Below, piece by piece: positions 16,481-24,672 of a stretch of DNA of 36,590 nt. The notes beneath the pieces are model-generated. The model had not been told where the DNA came from. It made no database searches and saw nothing but the letters and a program-made list of their open reading frames with translations. Position 1 is the first letter of the stretch. Every line of letters starts with the position of its first letter. The position numbers and the translations under genes are program-made. The stretch is from Allobosea vaviloviae (GTDB taxonomy: Bacteria; Pseudomonadota; Alphaproteobacteria; Rhizobiales; Beijerinckiaceae), in the NCBI RefSeq assembly GCF_001298265.1, contig NZ_LGSZ01000085.1:1-36590 (forward strand), given 5' to 3'.

Positions 16481-16567
16481 GCGACGCGCCGCCTTCGACC
16501 CGGAGCCGGCGCGGCTGTGCAACCCCGACCAGCTTCGCCGCGCCGCCTCCTCACCGCCTCAGCCTAT

Positions 16568-16589
16568 CAGGGGGTCAAGATTGGACGCC
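16568..16589 (+). repeat. Right-end terminal repeat of the truncated IS21 element
   Basis: The sequence GGGGTCAAGATTGGACG (16571-16587) resembles the multiple terminal repeats of IS21 elements (GGGTCAA..TTGGACGC type). It is followed directly by IS630 transposase sequence read on the other strand, so this is where the first IS21 element ends and where the IS630 gene was cut. Confidence 0.55.
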
Positions 16590-17336
16590 ACGATGCCGAG
16601 GTCGGGGTAAAATGGGCATGGTAGCGCGGGCGGCGGGCGAGCCATGCTCGGACGAGCGCCGTTTTGTTGGTCGCGTAATTGTCCATGATGATGTGGATAT
16701 CGAGGTCGGCCGGCACCTGCGCATCGATCTGCTTGAGGAAGTCGAGAAACTCGGCGGCGCGGTGCCGCTTGTAGCATTTGCCGATCACGAAGCCCGAGGC
16801 GATGTCGAGCGCTGCGAAAAGGGAGGTCGTGCCATGGCGGACGTAGCCAGGAGTTCGACGTTCGGGCACGCCGGGCATCATAGGCAGGACCGGCTGTTCC
16901 CGGTCGAGCGCCTGGATCTGGCTCTTCTCGTCGACGCTGAGCACCAATGCCCGATTGGGCGGCGATAGGTAGAGCCCGACGATGTCGCGGACCTTGTCGA
17001 CGAACAGGGGATCACTCGACAGCTTGAACGTCTCTGAGCGGTGCGGCTGCAACCCGAAAGCGGTCCATATGCGGCGGATCGTAGTATGGGAGAAGCCGGT
17101 CTCGCCCGCCATCGAGCGGATCGACCAGTGGGTAGCGTCGGCCGGCTTGGAGCGAAGCGTGCGCTCGATCACCGCGGCGACCTGGTCATCCTCTATCGTT
17201 CTCGGCCTGCCCGGACGAGCCTCGTCCAGCAGTCCTTCCACACGATCCTTGAGGAAGCGCCGGCGCCACTTGCCGACTGTGTGTTCGTGCACGCCCAACT
17301 CGATCGCGACGACCTTGCTCTGGATGCCGTCGGCGC
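16590..17336 (-). pseudogene. IS630 family transposase, central part (interrupted and 3'-truncated)
   Basis: Codons for ADGIQSKVVAIELGVHEHTV to HAHFTPTSASW of an IS630 transposase. The helix-turn-helix part (GVHEHTVGKWRRRFLKDRV), ARPGRPRTI, the first Asp (LVLSVDEKSQIQAL) and second Asp (IHIIMDNYATNKT) are present. The frame loses homology after SASW at 16590, so the third catalytic Glu (normally just beyond, in NQVERWF) is absent. Its N-terminal 46 or so residues are found 2.6 kb away at 19983-20119, on the far side of a complete IS21 element. The start predicted at 17433 is made of IS21 end sequence and is not real. Confidence 0.88.
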
Positions 17337-17436
17337 TACTATTGCGCGACGATCTGGATGGGGAGCGCGACAATCTGGATGAGATTCTGGATCGCGACGG
17401 GCTTACGATGCCGGGCGTGATTGTCGCTGGCAAGGG

Positions 17437-18276
17437 CTATGTTTCCGGTTGATTGTCGCGGCGCGACAGCGCTCCGACATTCTTGATTGTCGCGAAGTTT
17501 GGCGGCCGCCCCGCGCCCTGCTGTTTTCGGTCGATGGCGGCTCGGCGTCTGTAGCTGTCGACGTTCATTTCGAAGATGGTGGCGTGATGGACGAGGCGGT
17601 CGACGGCCGCGAGCGTCATGGCTGGATCGGGGAAGATCTTGCCCCATTCTCCGAAGGGCTGATTAGCGGTGATCAGCGTCGAGCGGCGCTCGTAGCGGGC
17701 GCTGATGAGCTCGAACAGCACGGATGTTTCGGCCTGGTCCTTGGTGACGTAGGCGAGGTCGTCGAGGATCAGCAGGTGGTATTTGTCGAGCTTGGCGATG
17801 GCCGCTTCCAGGGCAAGTTCGCGCCGCGCGACTTGGAGTTTCTGGACGAGATCGGAGGTGCGGGTGAACAGGACCCGCCAGCCGTTTTCGATCAAGGCGA
17901 GCCCGATGGCGGAGGCGAGATGGGACTTTCCGCCGCCCGGTCCACCCAGGAGGATGAGGTTGGCGCCCTTGTCGAGCCAGCTGTCGCCGGCGCAGATCGC
18001 CATGACGTGCGCCTTCGAGACCATCGGCAGTGCCTCGAAGTCGAAGCTGTCGAGGGTTTTGCCTGGTAACAGCCTGGCCTCGGCGAGATGTCGCTCGACG
18101 CGGCGGCGATCACGTTCGGCGATCTCGTGCTCTGCGAGAGTGGCGAGGAACCTGGCGGCGGGCCAGCCTTCCTTGTCGGCCCTCTCGGCGAAGGCTGGCC
18201 AGCCATGCTTGATCGCAGGCAGTCGCAGATCGTTGAGGATAATGGCGAGGCGGGCGTGGTCGATGTCCTTCGTCAT
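17437..18276 (-). CDS. istB: IS21 family helper ATPase IstB
   Basis: 279 aa AAA+ ATPase that assembles on target DNA and activates IstA. Walker A GGPGGGKSH (111-119), Walker B LLILDD (168-173), then TANQPFGEWGKIFPD and RLVHHATIFEMN typical of IstB. The ATG at 18276 overlaps the istA stop by 4 bp (ATGA), the usual coupled arrangement. The gene ends inside the left terminal region, which carries further TGATTGTCGC repeats. Full length and without disruption, so the element may still be active. Confidence 0.94.
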   Translation of the reverse strand: MTKDIDHARLAIILNDLRLPAIKHGWPAFAERADKEGWPAARFLATLAEHEIAERDRRRVERHLAEARLLPGKTLDSFDFEALPMVSKAHVMAICAGDSWLDKGANLILLGGPGGGKSHLASAIGLALIENGWRVLFTRTSDLVQKLQVARRELALEAAIAKLDKYHLLILDDLAYVTKDQAETSVLFELISARYERRSTLITANQPFGEWGKIFPDPAMTLAAVDRLVHHATIFEMNVDSYRRRAAIDRKQQGAGRPPNFATIKNVGALSRRDNQPET

Positions 18277-19784
18277 GCCGCTTCTCCCACGCCGCCATCG
18301 AGAAGCGCCTCATAGGCGACCAGGGGAGTGAGATGGACCACGACCTGCGGCAATGCCGCCGGATCGGGAGCGAAGCGCTCGCGCAAAATCGCCATATCTG
18401 GCGCCGTGCCGGCATCGAGTCCGGCCGTGAGGATGGCGGCGAGATCGGCTTCGCAGCCGCGATCATGAGCCAGCGCCAGCAGATCGACCATCAGCTTGCA
18501 CGCCGGTCGCTCCGGCATGCGTTCAAGCAATCGGTCGAAGGTCCGGCGATAGGCGTCGCGCGGAAAGAGCTGGTCGCGGTAGACGAGGCCCAGCAGCGCC
18601 ATCGGCTTGCGCCTGAGCGCATGGATCACATGCCGATAATCGACGACATGGCCATGCTTGCCTTTGGCATCAGCGCGCCCGCGCGGCAGGCTCATCAGCG
18701 ACGTGCCGCCGATGAACAGGTCGAGCCGGTCATCGTAAAGCCTGACGCGCAGGCGATGGCCGATCAGCCGGGAGGGCACGGTGTAGAACACCTTCCTGAG
18801 CGTGAAGCCGCCCGAGGAGGTCACGGTGACGATCGTCTCCTCATAGTCGCAGGTTCTGCGGCCGGGCAGCGCCTGCAGGCTCGGGCGCTCGGCTTCGATG
18901 CGCCTGGCGTTGCGCGCATTCCCGCGACTGATGAGTTCGTCGATGAACTGACGGTAGGCACAGAGATCGTCGAAGTCGGCCGTGCCTCGCATCAGCAGTG
19001 CGTCCCTGACAACCTTCTTGAGATGGCCGTGGGGGCTCTCGATCGAGCCGTTCTCATGGGCGACGCCGCGGTTGTTGCGCGTCGGCTCCATGCCGTAATG
19101 GGCGCACAACGCGTCATAGCGCTGGGTCAGATCCTCGCGTGCGGCCTTGTCCAGGTTGCGGAATGCGGCAGACAGGCTGTCGCTGCGATGTTCCCGCGGG
19201 GCACCGCCCAGCGCCCACAGAGCATTCTGGAGCCCTTCGGCGAGCGCGACATAGCTCTCGCCGCCGAGGATGACATGGACATGCGCGAAGCCCGAGCAGG
19301 CGAGCCGGAAGTGATAAAGCCGATGATCGAGGGCCGCGCCGGCGATCGTGACGTGCAGCTCCCCCATAGCGGTGAAGTCGGACAACCCCATCCGGCCAGG
19401 CTCGTGGACCTGCCGGAAGATGACGTCCTGTTCCGTGCCGTGAAGCGCGCGCCACGCGCGGATACGCCGCTCGATGGTCCGCCTGATGCCAGGAGAGAGC
19501 TCGGGATGGCGGCGCTGCATCTCCTCGAAGATGGCCACCGGCCTCAAGCCCGGCGCCGCTTGCAGCATCGGCACGATCTCGCCGTCGAAAATATCGGTCA
19601 GGGGATCGGGCCTGCGCCGATCGCGCGTCACGATCTTCTGCGACGGCAGCCGTCGATCCTGTTCAAAGCGGTAGGCGGTGGAGCCGCTGAACGACGCTTT
19701 CGCCGCCGCAAGCGGGGGCGCGTCCGTCTGTCGGAACTTCATGTAGAGCCTCATCTGGTGATCGGTGACATGGCGGCCGGGCAA
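18273..19784 (-). CDS. istA: IS21 family transposase IstA
   Basis: 503 aa DDE transposase. An N-terminal helix-turn-helix region is followed by a retroviral-integrase-like core with Asp136 (MGLSDFTAMG), Asp202 (EHRSDSLSAAF) and Glu249 (HENGSIESPHG). The C-terminal Mu-transposase-like beta-barrel (RKVFYTVPSRLIGHRL) follows. The predicted start is TTG at 19784, preceded by GGAG with good spacing and giving MPGRHVTDHQMRLYMK, which fits the family; an ATG ten codons later (19754) is the alternative. Together with istB it forms a complete IS21 transposition module. Confidence 0.94.
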   Translation of the reverse strand: MPGRHVTDHQMRLYMKFRQTDAPPLAAAKASFSGSTAYRFEQDRRLPSQKIVTRDRRRPDPLTDIFDGEIVPMLQAAPGLRPVAIFEEMQRRHPELSPGIRRTIERRIRAWRALHGTEQDVIFRQVHEPGRMGLSDFTAMGELHVTIAGAALDHRLYHFRLACSGFAHVHVILGGESYVALAEGLQNALWALGGAPREHRSDSLSAAFRNLDKAAREDLTQRYDALCAHYGMEPTRNNRGVAHENGSIESPHGHLKKVVRDALLMRGTADFDDLCAYRQFIDELISRGNARNARRIEAERPSLQALPGRRTCDYEETIVTVTSSGGFTLRKVFYTVPSRLIGHRLRVRLYDDRLDLFIGGTSLMSLPRGRADAKGKHGHVVDYRHVIHALRRKPMALLGLVYRDQLFPRDAYRRTFDRLLERMPERPACKLMVDLLALAHDRGCEADLAAILTAGLDAGTAPDMAILRERFAPDPAALPQVVVHLTPLVAYEALLDGGVGEAA

Positions 19785-19982
19785 CGGATGGATCTCCTGC
19801 GAGACGGTCCAATCCGAATATCCGGTCGGTCGCGATCACCTGACCCAAGCTCCACACCGGGAACAAAAGGCCGCTCGCCGGGATCGGGCTTCCGGTCGGG
19901 CTACGCCCTCCCTACACCCCGATCCCGGCGAAACCTCTCATCCTGATTGTCGCGCTAGTCCCATCCTGATTGTCGCGCGGCA

Positions 19983-20119
19983 GCGCAACGAAGAATGATC
20001 CGGCAACGTTCCGACATTGACCGCGCCACTCGTCGCCGACGGATCTGCCGTTCCAGGTATTCCCGCTCTTCCAGCTCCAGCACCAAAGGTGCCGTAGGCC
20101 GCCCGCCCGCGTTCGCCAT
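19983..20119 (-). pseudogene. IS630 family transposase, N-terminal part (separated by IS21)
   Basis: From ATG 20119 the frame reads MANAGGRPTAPLVLELEERE and then YLERQIRRRRVARSMSERCR followed by IILRC. This is the N-terminus of the same IS630 transposase whose central part is at 16590-17336. A GAGGAGCG ribosome binding site precedes it. The frame then enters the IS21 right end. The outer IS630 end appears to lie near 20179, at a TA dinucleotide (20180-20181), only a few bases from the LysR stop codon. Confidence 0.85.
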
Positions 20120-20183
20120 ACCACGCTCCTCATCACCAAAGCCCAGCATACAATGATGCTTACTTCAGTTCCAGATGACTAGC

Positions 20184-21113
20184 TCAAGGCGAGAAGGCCG
20201 CCCCTTTGCAGCGACGTTCCCGAGCGGCCGGGTTCACGAGATCCGTCAGCAGTTTTGCCACGTGCTGTACAACTGCGGACGGCTCCTCCTTGCGCCACGC
20301 CGCGACCAATTCCGAACTCGGGGCGTTGGTCTCGTCAAATGGGCGATAGCACACGCCGGGCTGCGCAATGACGCTGGCCGATTCCGGCACGAACGCTACA
20401 CCTAGGCCGCCTGCGACCAAGCCAATTACCGCATGAATCTGATGGATCTCATGCACGATGGGCAGGCTCAGGCCCTGCGCGTTTGTGATCACCTTGAACT
20501 TGCTTTCGAGATAGCGCCGTTTCGGCAAAGGCGTCGTGATGAGCGCCTCGTTGCGCAGGTCGTCGTATCGGATCGACGCTTGTTTCGAGAGCGGACTGTC
20601 GGTTGCCATGGCGACGACATATGGCTCCTTATAAAGATAAGCCGTGTCGAACCGCCCATAGGCAAACATCGGGCGCATCAGGCCGATATCGATGCGCCGA
20701 GCTTCGAGGGCATCGACCTGTTCGCTCGTCACCATCTCCCGCAGCACGAGTTCGATTTCGGGCAGAACCTTGCGCAGAAGCGCGACGATGCCCGGCAGGA
20801 CGTTGAACGGTGCGGCCTCGACGAAACCGATCGTGATACGGCCGATTTTGCCCTTAGCCGCCTTGTGCACCATCGCCCGGGCGAGGTCCATCTGGCGCAG
20901 CGTCAGCTCGGTTTCGGCGAGGAAGACGCGTCCAGGCTGCGTCAGCTCGACCCGGCGCTTCGTCCGCTCGAATAGCGTGACGCCGAGATCATCCTCGAGA
21001 CGGGCGATCGCGAGGCTCAGGGCCGGCTGTGTCAAGCCGAGCCGCGCGGCTGCGCGGGAGAAGCTTAACTCCTCAGCGAGCAGCATGAAGGCGATGAGTT
21101 GACGGCGATCCAA
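20184..21113 (-). CDS. LysR family transcriptional regulator (sulfatase island, left)
   Basis: 309 aa. N-terminal winged helix-turn-helix with ELSFSRAAARLGLTQPALSL (about 15-34) and LEDDLGVTLFERTKRRVELT; the C-terminal effector domain shows two Rossmann-like lobes (KIGRITIGFVEAAPF, GLVAGGLGVAFVPESA). The start is a TTG at 21113; no in-frame ATG lies upstream before a stop, and GAGG lies five bases ahead of it. It diverges from the sulfatase gene at 21232 across a 118-bp AT-rich gap and is its likely regulator, probably responding to a pathway metabolite. Its stop codon is just 3 bp from the IS630 end, so the IS mosaic nearly reached it. Confidence 0.92.
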   Translation of the reverse strand: MDRRQLIAFMLLAEELSFSRAAARLGLTQPALSLAIARLEDDLGVTLFERTKRRVELTQPGRVFLAETELTLRQMDLARAMVHKAAKGKIGRITIGFVEAAPFNVLPGIVALLRKVLPEIELVLREMVTSEQVDALEARRIDIGLMRPMFAYGRFDTAYLYKEPYVVAMATDSPLSKQASIRYDDLRNEALITTPLPKRRYLESKFKVITNAQGLSLPIVHEIHQIHAVIGLVAGGLGVAFVPESASVIAQPGVCYRPFDETNAPSSELVAAWRKEEPSAVVQHVAKLLTDLVNPAARERRCKGAAFSP

Positions 21114-21231
21114 GACGGCCTCGATTATCGGTTATAAATCGTTATTATTTGTTTATAGAATCTCATAAGCACAATCTAGCCATGCCACAGCTCCGCAAAG
21201 GGGCAGCGGCTATCGAGGGGGAGATTGAACG
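21114..21231. promoter_or_regulatory. Divergent LysR/sulfatase promoter region
   Basis: A markedly AT-rich stretch (21121-21180) in GC-rich surroundings. It contains the inverted repeat ATAAATCGTTAT (21134-21145; ATAA-N4-TTAT) and neighbouring TTAT/ATAA half sites, a plausible LysR-binding region, and TATAGA (21154-21159) as a possible -10 box for the sulfatase. GAGGGGGAG (21215-21223) is the sulfatase ribosome binding site. Confidence 0.5.
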
Positions 21232-22713
21232 ATGGCGCATGGCGCGCGGCCGAACGTGCTGCTGATCACGGTGGATCAATGGGCGGCGGATCTCATGAGC
21301 CATGCCGGCCATGCGGTAATCGAAACACCGACCATCGACGCCTTGGCGCGCAACGGCAGGCGCTTCACGCGCGCTTATGCGGAGGTGCCGATCTGCATCC
21401 CATCTCGCCGCTCCCTGATGACGGGAATGACAGCCCGCCGGCATGGCGACCGCGTCTTCCAGCCTGCTCTCCCGATGCCGGAAGCCGCGACGCTCGCATC
21501 GACGTTTCGTGCTGCAGGCTACCAGGCGCAGGCAGTGGGCAAGCTTCACGTCTACCCTCCGCGTAATCGCATCGGCTTCGACGATGCGATGGTCGTCGAG
21601 GAAGGACGCGGGCAACTCGGGATCGTCGACGACTACGAAATGTTTCTGGCGGATAAGGGCCATCCCGGCGAGCAGTTCCTGCACGGGATGAGCAACAACG
21701 AGTATTCCTGGCGGCCGTGGCACCTCCCGGAAGATTGCCATGTGACGAACTGGGTCGCGCGGACAACGGCACGCACCATCAAGCGGCGCGATCCAACCCG
21801 GCCCTCTTTTTGGTTTGCGTCCTTCACTCACCCTCATCCGCCGCTCGCGCCTCTCCAATCCTATCTAGCCCGATACGCCCGCCGGACGATCGACGGTGAA
21901 GTCGTGGGAGATTGGGCGGGCGAGGCCGCTCCTTTCGCCCTTCGCGTGATCCAGAACCACTATCCTTCGCTGCCACACGAGCAAATGCAGGATGTAAAGC
22001 GGGCCTACTACGCACTCTGCACGCATATCGACCATCAGCTGCGGGTGATCATCGGGACGCTGCGGGAGGAGGGAATCCTCGACGACACCATCGTCGCCTT
22101 CACGAGCGATCATGGCGATATGCTGGGTGACCATGGCATGTTCGCCAAGCGGTGCTTGCTCCAACGCTCCGCTGCGATACCGATGATCCTGATGGGGACG
22201 GCGAACTGCCAGCGTCTGAAGCCGGGCACGCTCGACGATCGCCCCGCCGCGCTGCACGACGTCATGCCGACGCTGCTAGATCTGTGCGGCATTGCCACAC
22301 CTACGAGCTGCGACGGGGTTTCGCTCGTCGGTGAACACGAGCGCGATGCGCTTTATGGCGAGTCCCTCGAAGGCGAGCAGGCGATGCGCATGATGGTGGA
22401 TCGTCGCTACAAGCTGATCTGGTATGTCGCTGGCAACCGGGTTCAGCTTTTTGACCTGGAGCGCGACCCGCGGGAAACCACGGACCTCGCCGCTGATCAG
22501 GCTCATGCCGGAATCCGCCACGACCTGACAGAAAAGCTGATCACACAGCTCTATGGCAGCGATGAGGATCTTGTACGGAACGGCCATCTTGTCGGCCTAC
22601 GGGAGCCCCCGATGGCAGCAAAGCCCAACCGCGGCCTTTCCGGTCAGCGCGGCCTGCATTTTCCCGCTGTTCCGATAGATCCTGATCCCAGTCGCGTCGT
22701 GGGCGCGTCATGA
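21232..22713 (+). CDS. Sulfatase, formylglycine-dependent (CxPSR type)
   Basis: 493 aa type I sulfatase of the alkaline-phosphatase superfamily. The modification motif is Cys55-Ile-Pro-Ser-Arg59 followed by RSLMTG, so Cys55 should become the catalytic formylglycine. Other active-site groups are Asp15 (LITVDQW), Lys104/His106 (GKLH), His200/His202 (THPHPP) and Asp293/His294 (TSDHGDMLGDHG) for the Ca/Mg site. There is no signal peptide: the protein begins directly with the first core strand, so it is cytoplasmic. It is translationally coupled to the SDR gene (ATGA). The formylglycine-generating enzyme needed to activate it lies at 27276-28229. A phosphonate monoester hydrolase with the same motif is a less likely alternative. 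Confidence 0.92.
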   Translation: MAHGARPNVLLITVDQWAADLMSHAGHAVIETPTIDALARNGRRFTRAYAEVPICIPSRRSLMTGMTARRHGDRVFQPALPMPEAATLASTFRAAGYQAQAVGKLHVYPPRNRIGFDDAMVVEEGRGQLGIVDDYEMFLADKGHPGEQFLHGMSNNEYSWRPWHLPEDCHVTNWVARTTARTIKRRDPTRPSFWFASFTHPHPPLAPLQSYLARYARRTIDGEVVGDWAGEAAPFALRVIQNHYPSLPHEQMQDVKRAYYALCTHIDHQLRVIIGTLREEGILDDTIVAFTSDHGDMLGDHGMFAKRCLLQRSAAIPMILMGTANCQRLKPGTLDDRPAALHDVMPTLLDLCGIATPTSCDGVSLVGEHERDALYGESLEGEQAMRMMVDRRYKLIWYVAGNRVQLFDLERDPRETTDLAADQAHAGIRHDLTEKLITQLYGSDEDLVRNGHLVGLREPPMAAKPNRGLSGQRGLHFPAVPIDPDPSRVVGAS

Positions 22714-23489
22714 GGGAGGGTCGTTCCGTGGCCAGTCTCTCGGCCAGCTATCGAGAGCTCGAGGGGCGCCATGTCGTGATCACCGGGGGCGCCTCCGGTA
22801 TCGGATTGTGCATGGTCGAGAGCTTCCTGGGCCAAGCAGCGCATGTCACGGTTATTGACCACGACGAGCATGCACTGCGCTCCTGCGCGGAGCGATTCGG
22901 CGACGGCAGAGCGACATTCAGGTGCGCCGATCTGTCTTCGATTGCAGTCGCAAGCACGACGATCCGCGACTGTGCCGCCGTAGCTCCGATTGATGTGCTG
23001 ATCGCGAATGCTGCGAACGATACCCGCCATAGCTGGAACGGCGTGACGGAAGAAAGCTGGCGCAACGTACTGGCCGTCAATCTCGATCACCAGTTCTTCT
23101 GCGCCCAGGCTGCGGCCGGCGATATGGTCGGCCGCGGCCGGCCTGGCGTCATCATCCTGATGGGATCGGTGGCTGCCCGTCGTGGTCGCCCGGCCATGAT
23201 CGGCTATCTGACGGCGAAAGCGGCGATCGACGGCATGGTCAGAGGCCTGGCACGCGAACTCGGACAAAAGAGGATCAGGGTCGCCGGGCTCGTGCCGGGC
23301 GCGATCGAGACGGAACGTCAACGCCGCCTGTGGCGGACGCCGGCGTCGGAGCAATACCTCCTGACCGAACAGGCGATGCCGGTCTTGCTCGACGGATGGG
23401 ACATCGCCGCAATGACGCTGTTTCTTGCCTCGGATGGCGCACGCGGCTGCACGGGGCAGATCTATGTGGTCGATGCCGGGCTTTCATAA
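22710..23489 (+). CDS. SDR family oxidoreductase (sulfatase island)
   Basis: 259 aa. Classical SDR features: TGGASGIG (25-32), Asp50 after the second strand favouring NAD, NAAN (100-103, replacing NNAG), Asn124, Ser153 (LMGSVAA), Tyr166 and Lys170 (GYLTAK). The ATG overlaps the sulfatase stop by 4 bp; a likely reading is that it oxidises the alcohol or sugar released by desulfation, for example as a sugar or polyol dehydrogenase. The stop TAA at 23487-23489 is immediately followed by the left end of the second IS mosaic (GAGCCC at 23490), so any gene that once followed on this strand has been displaced. Confidence 0.9.
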   Translation: MREGRSVASLSASYRELEGRHVVITGGASGIGLCMVESFLGQAAHVTVIDHDEHALRSCAERFGDGRATFRCADLSSIAVASTTIRDCAAVAPIDVLIANAANDTRHSWNGVTEESWRNVLAVNLDHQFFCAQAAAGDMVGRGRPGVIILMGSVAARRGRPAMIGYLTAKAAIDGMVRGLARELGQKRIRVAGLVPGAIETERQRRLWRTPASEQYLLTEQAMPVLLDGWDIAAMTLFLASDGARGCTGQIYVVDAGLS

Positions 23490-23563
23490 GAGCCCAACCC
23501 GAAAAGAGTTGAGCAGTTTCAGGTTGTGATTCCGTCAGGTTGCGAGACTTGATGGAGGCCACG

Positions 23564-24037
23564 ATGTCCTGGACCGAAACCGCTCGGCGTGATCATGCAC
23601 GCCGAGGGCTGCGCTATTCAAGCGATCTGACCGACAGCCAGAGCGTCAAAACCACCGAAAGCGGCGGTGTTCGCGGCTTCGACGCCGGCAAGAAGATCAA
23701 CGGCCGCAAGCGCCACATCGTCACCGACACACTCGGCCATCTGGTCGGGCTCGTCGTCCACGGCGCTGATGTCCAGGATCGAGACGGGGCGTCGAGGTCC
23801 TGGCCTCGATCCGCCATTGCTATCCCTGGCTGCGTCACGTCTTCGCCGATGGCGGGTACGGCGGCGACAAACTGAAGGGACGCTTGACCAAGGTCGGCCA
23901 CTGGAGCCTACAGATCATCAAGCGCTCCGATCACGCCAAGGGCTTCGAGATTTTGCCGCGGCGATGGGTCGTTGAACGCACCTTCGCTTGGCTCGGTCGC
24001 TGCCGCAGGCTCGCAAAGGACTACGAAAAAACCATTG
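23564..24037 (+). pseudogene. IS5 family transposase remnant with internal deletion and frameshift
   Basis: Starts MSWTETARRDHARRGLRYSS with a GGAGG ribosome binding site, the N-terminus of IS427-group IS5 transposases. At GAC 23633-23635 it jumps straight from SDLTD to SQSVKTTESGG, skipping the roughly 100 residues normally between them. A -1 frameshift at about 23786-23791 then changes frame; the second frame reads HVFADGGYGGDKLKG and RRWVVERTFAWLGRC up to DYEKTI. DDE residues remain but the protein is broken. At 24037 it leaves IS5 sequence; the genuine C-terminus is at 27049-27258. The left end may begin at 23490 with GAGCCCAACCCGAAAA, comparable to the inverted right end at 27277. Confidence 0.82.
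23908..24037 (+). repeat. 130-bp direct repeat, copy 1 (IS5 3' region)
   Basis: Identical to 27049-27178 except for one base (g against a in GGCTTCGRGATT context: cttcgagatt here, cttcgaaatt there). It encodes LQIIKRSDHAKGFEILPRRW and the following residues to DYEKTI. The two copies flank 3011 bp of other IS sequence. Confidence 0.93.
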
Positions 24038-24222
24038 GCCTGACAGTCGAACGGCGTGCCGTGATCCTGATCAAAAAAATGGCGTTAGACGCCGACGGCT
24101 TTATGAGGATCGGTACGCGCGAAAGCTCCATCTTGGCCGAGGCACGACCTCGAGACCGGATACGTTGGCGCAGACTGAAGAGCCGGAAAGAAATCCCTTG
24201 CAGGCCGGGCGAGCCATACGTT
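24038..24222. other. Unassigned sequence between IS fragments
   Basis: 185 bp between the end of IS5 homology and the IS630 orfA fragment. Open frames cross it in both directions, but none resembles a family I recognise. It is probably a scrap of another element or of the target DNA. Confidence 0.4.
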
Positions 24223-24564
24223 TTTGAGCGTGATCCCGTGCCGGCGGAAGAAGCGCCAGAGCCCGGCGATGCTGGCCCCGACTTGCCTCTCCGCCAGCGC
24301 GGCCTTGATCTCGGCGAGCGTGATGTCCCGGTTCGCCGCCACGATCTCCATGATCGCGCGGGCCTGGCGTTCCATGGCTTGGGAGCGACGGTCCCCGCCA
24401 AGCGCCTTCGGGCGAGGCGCACCACGTTCGCGCTCACGCTTGCGCCCGCGGCTGACGCTGGCGGCGCTCACCCCAAAGCGATCCGCCGCCTCCCGATGGC
24501 TGGCCCCTTCCGCCACCGCCCGCAGAACTCGAATACGAAGATCGACCGAGAGAGCCTTCGACAT
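24223..24564 (-). pseudogene. IS630 family first-ORF (DNA-binding) fragment
   Basis: From ATG 24564 the frame reads MSKALSVDLRIRVLRAVAEG, then ASHREAADRFGVSAASVS, KALGGDRRS, and ITLAEIKAALAERQVGASIA, ending in WRFFRRHGITLK. This is the N-terminal helix-turn-helix protein of two-ORF IS630 elements. Homology stops at about 24223, short of the second ORF, so the DDE part is absent. It is a different IS630 lineage from the two in the first mosaic. Confidence 0.78.
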
Positions 24565-24672
24565 GCCTGCCGGCCTCCGCCCGGCAGATAGTCTGATGAT
24601 GTGGACGCCCCCGCCCCACCGGCGGCGCTATGGTGCCGATCCGGGTGCCGAAGCAACGAGAGGAGCGTTCGC

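Larger units (their letters stand above)
17337..19982 (-). mobile_element. Complete IS21 family element inserted in an IS630 transposase gene
   Basis: About 2646 bp carrying istA and istB on the minus strand. Each end has two tandem copies of GCGCGACAATCWGGATGRG (left 17344-17362 and 17365-17383; right, inverted, 19937-19955 and 19960-19978), the multiple-terminal-repeat structure of IS21. Three further TGATTGTCGC copies lie inside the left end (17418, 17450, 17484). The base quartet GCGC occurs at 17333-17336 and 19983-19986 and may be a 4-bp target duplication. Removing 17337-19986 rejoins the IS630 reading frame as ...RIILRC-ADGIQSK. Boundaries are good to within a few bases. Confidence 0.85.

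Noticed and set aside
17418..17493. A short CRISPR-like array from the spaced TGATTGTCGC repeats
   Set aside because: The repeats are only 10 bp, irregularly spaced and lie at the end of an IS21 element, where multiple terminal repeats are expected.
18333..19946. A 537-codon frame antisense to istA
   Set aside because: istA on the other strand has intact DDE residues and fits the family in length; the antisense frame has no motif.
24565..24672. A guide (bridge) RNA for the IS110-type element
   Set aside because: The short non-coding stretch could contain part of the element's left end, but no structure or target-matching loops could be recognised by eye and the right flank is lost, so it is not called.
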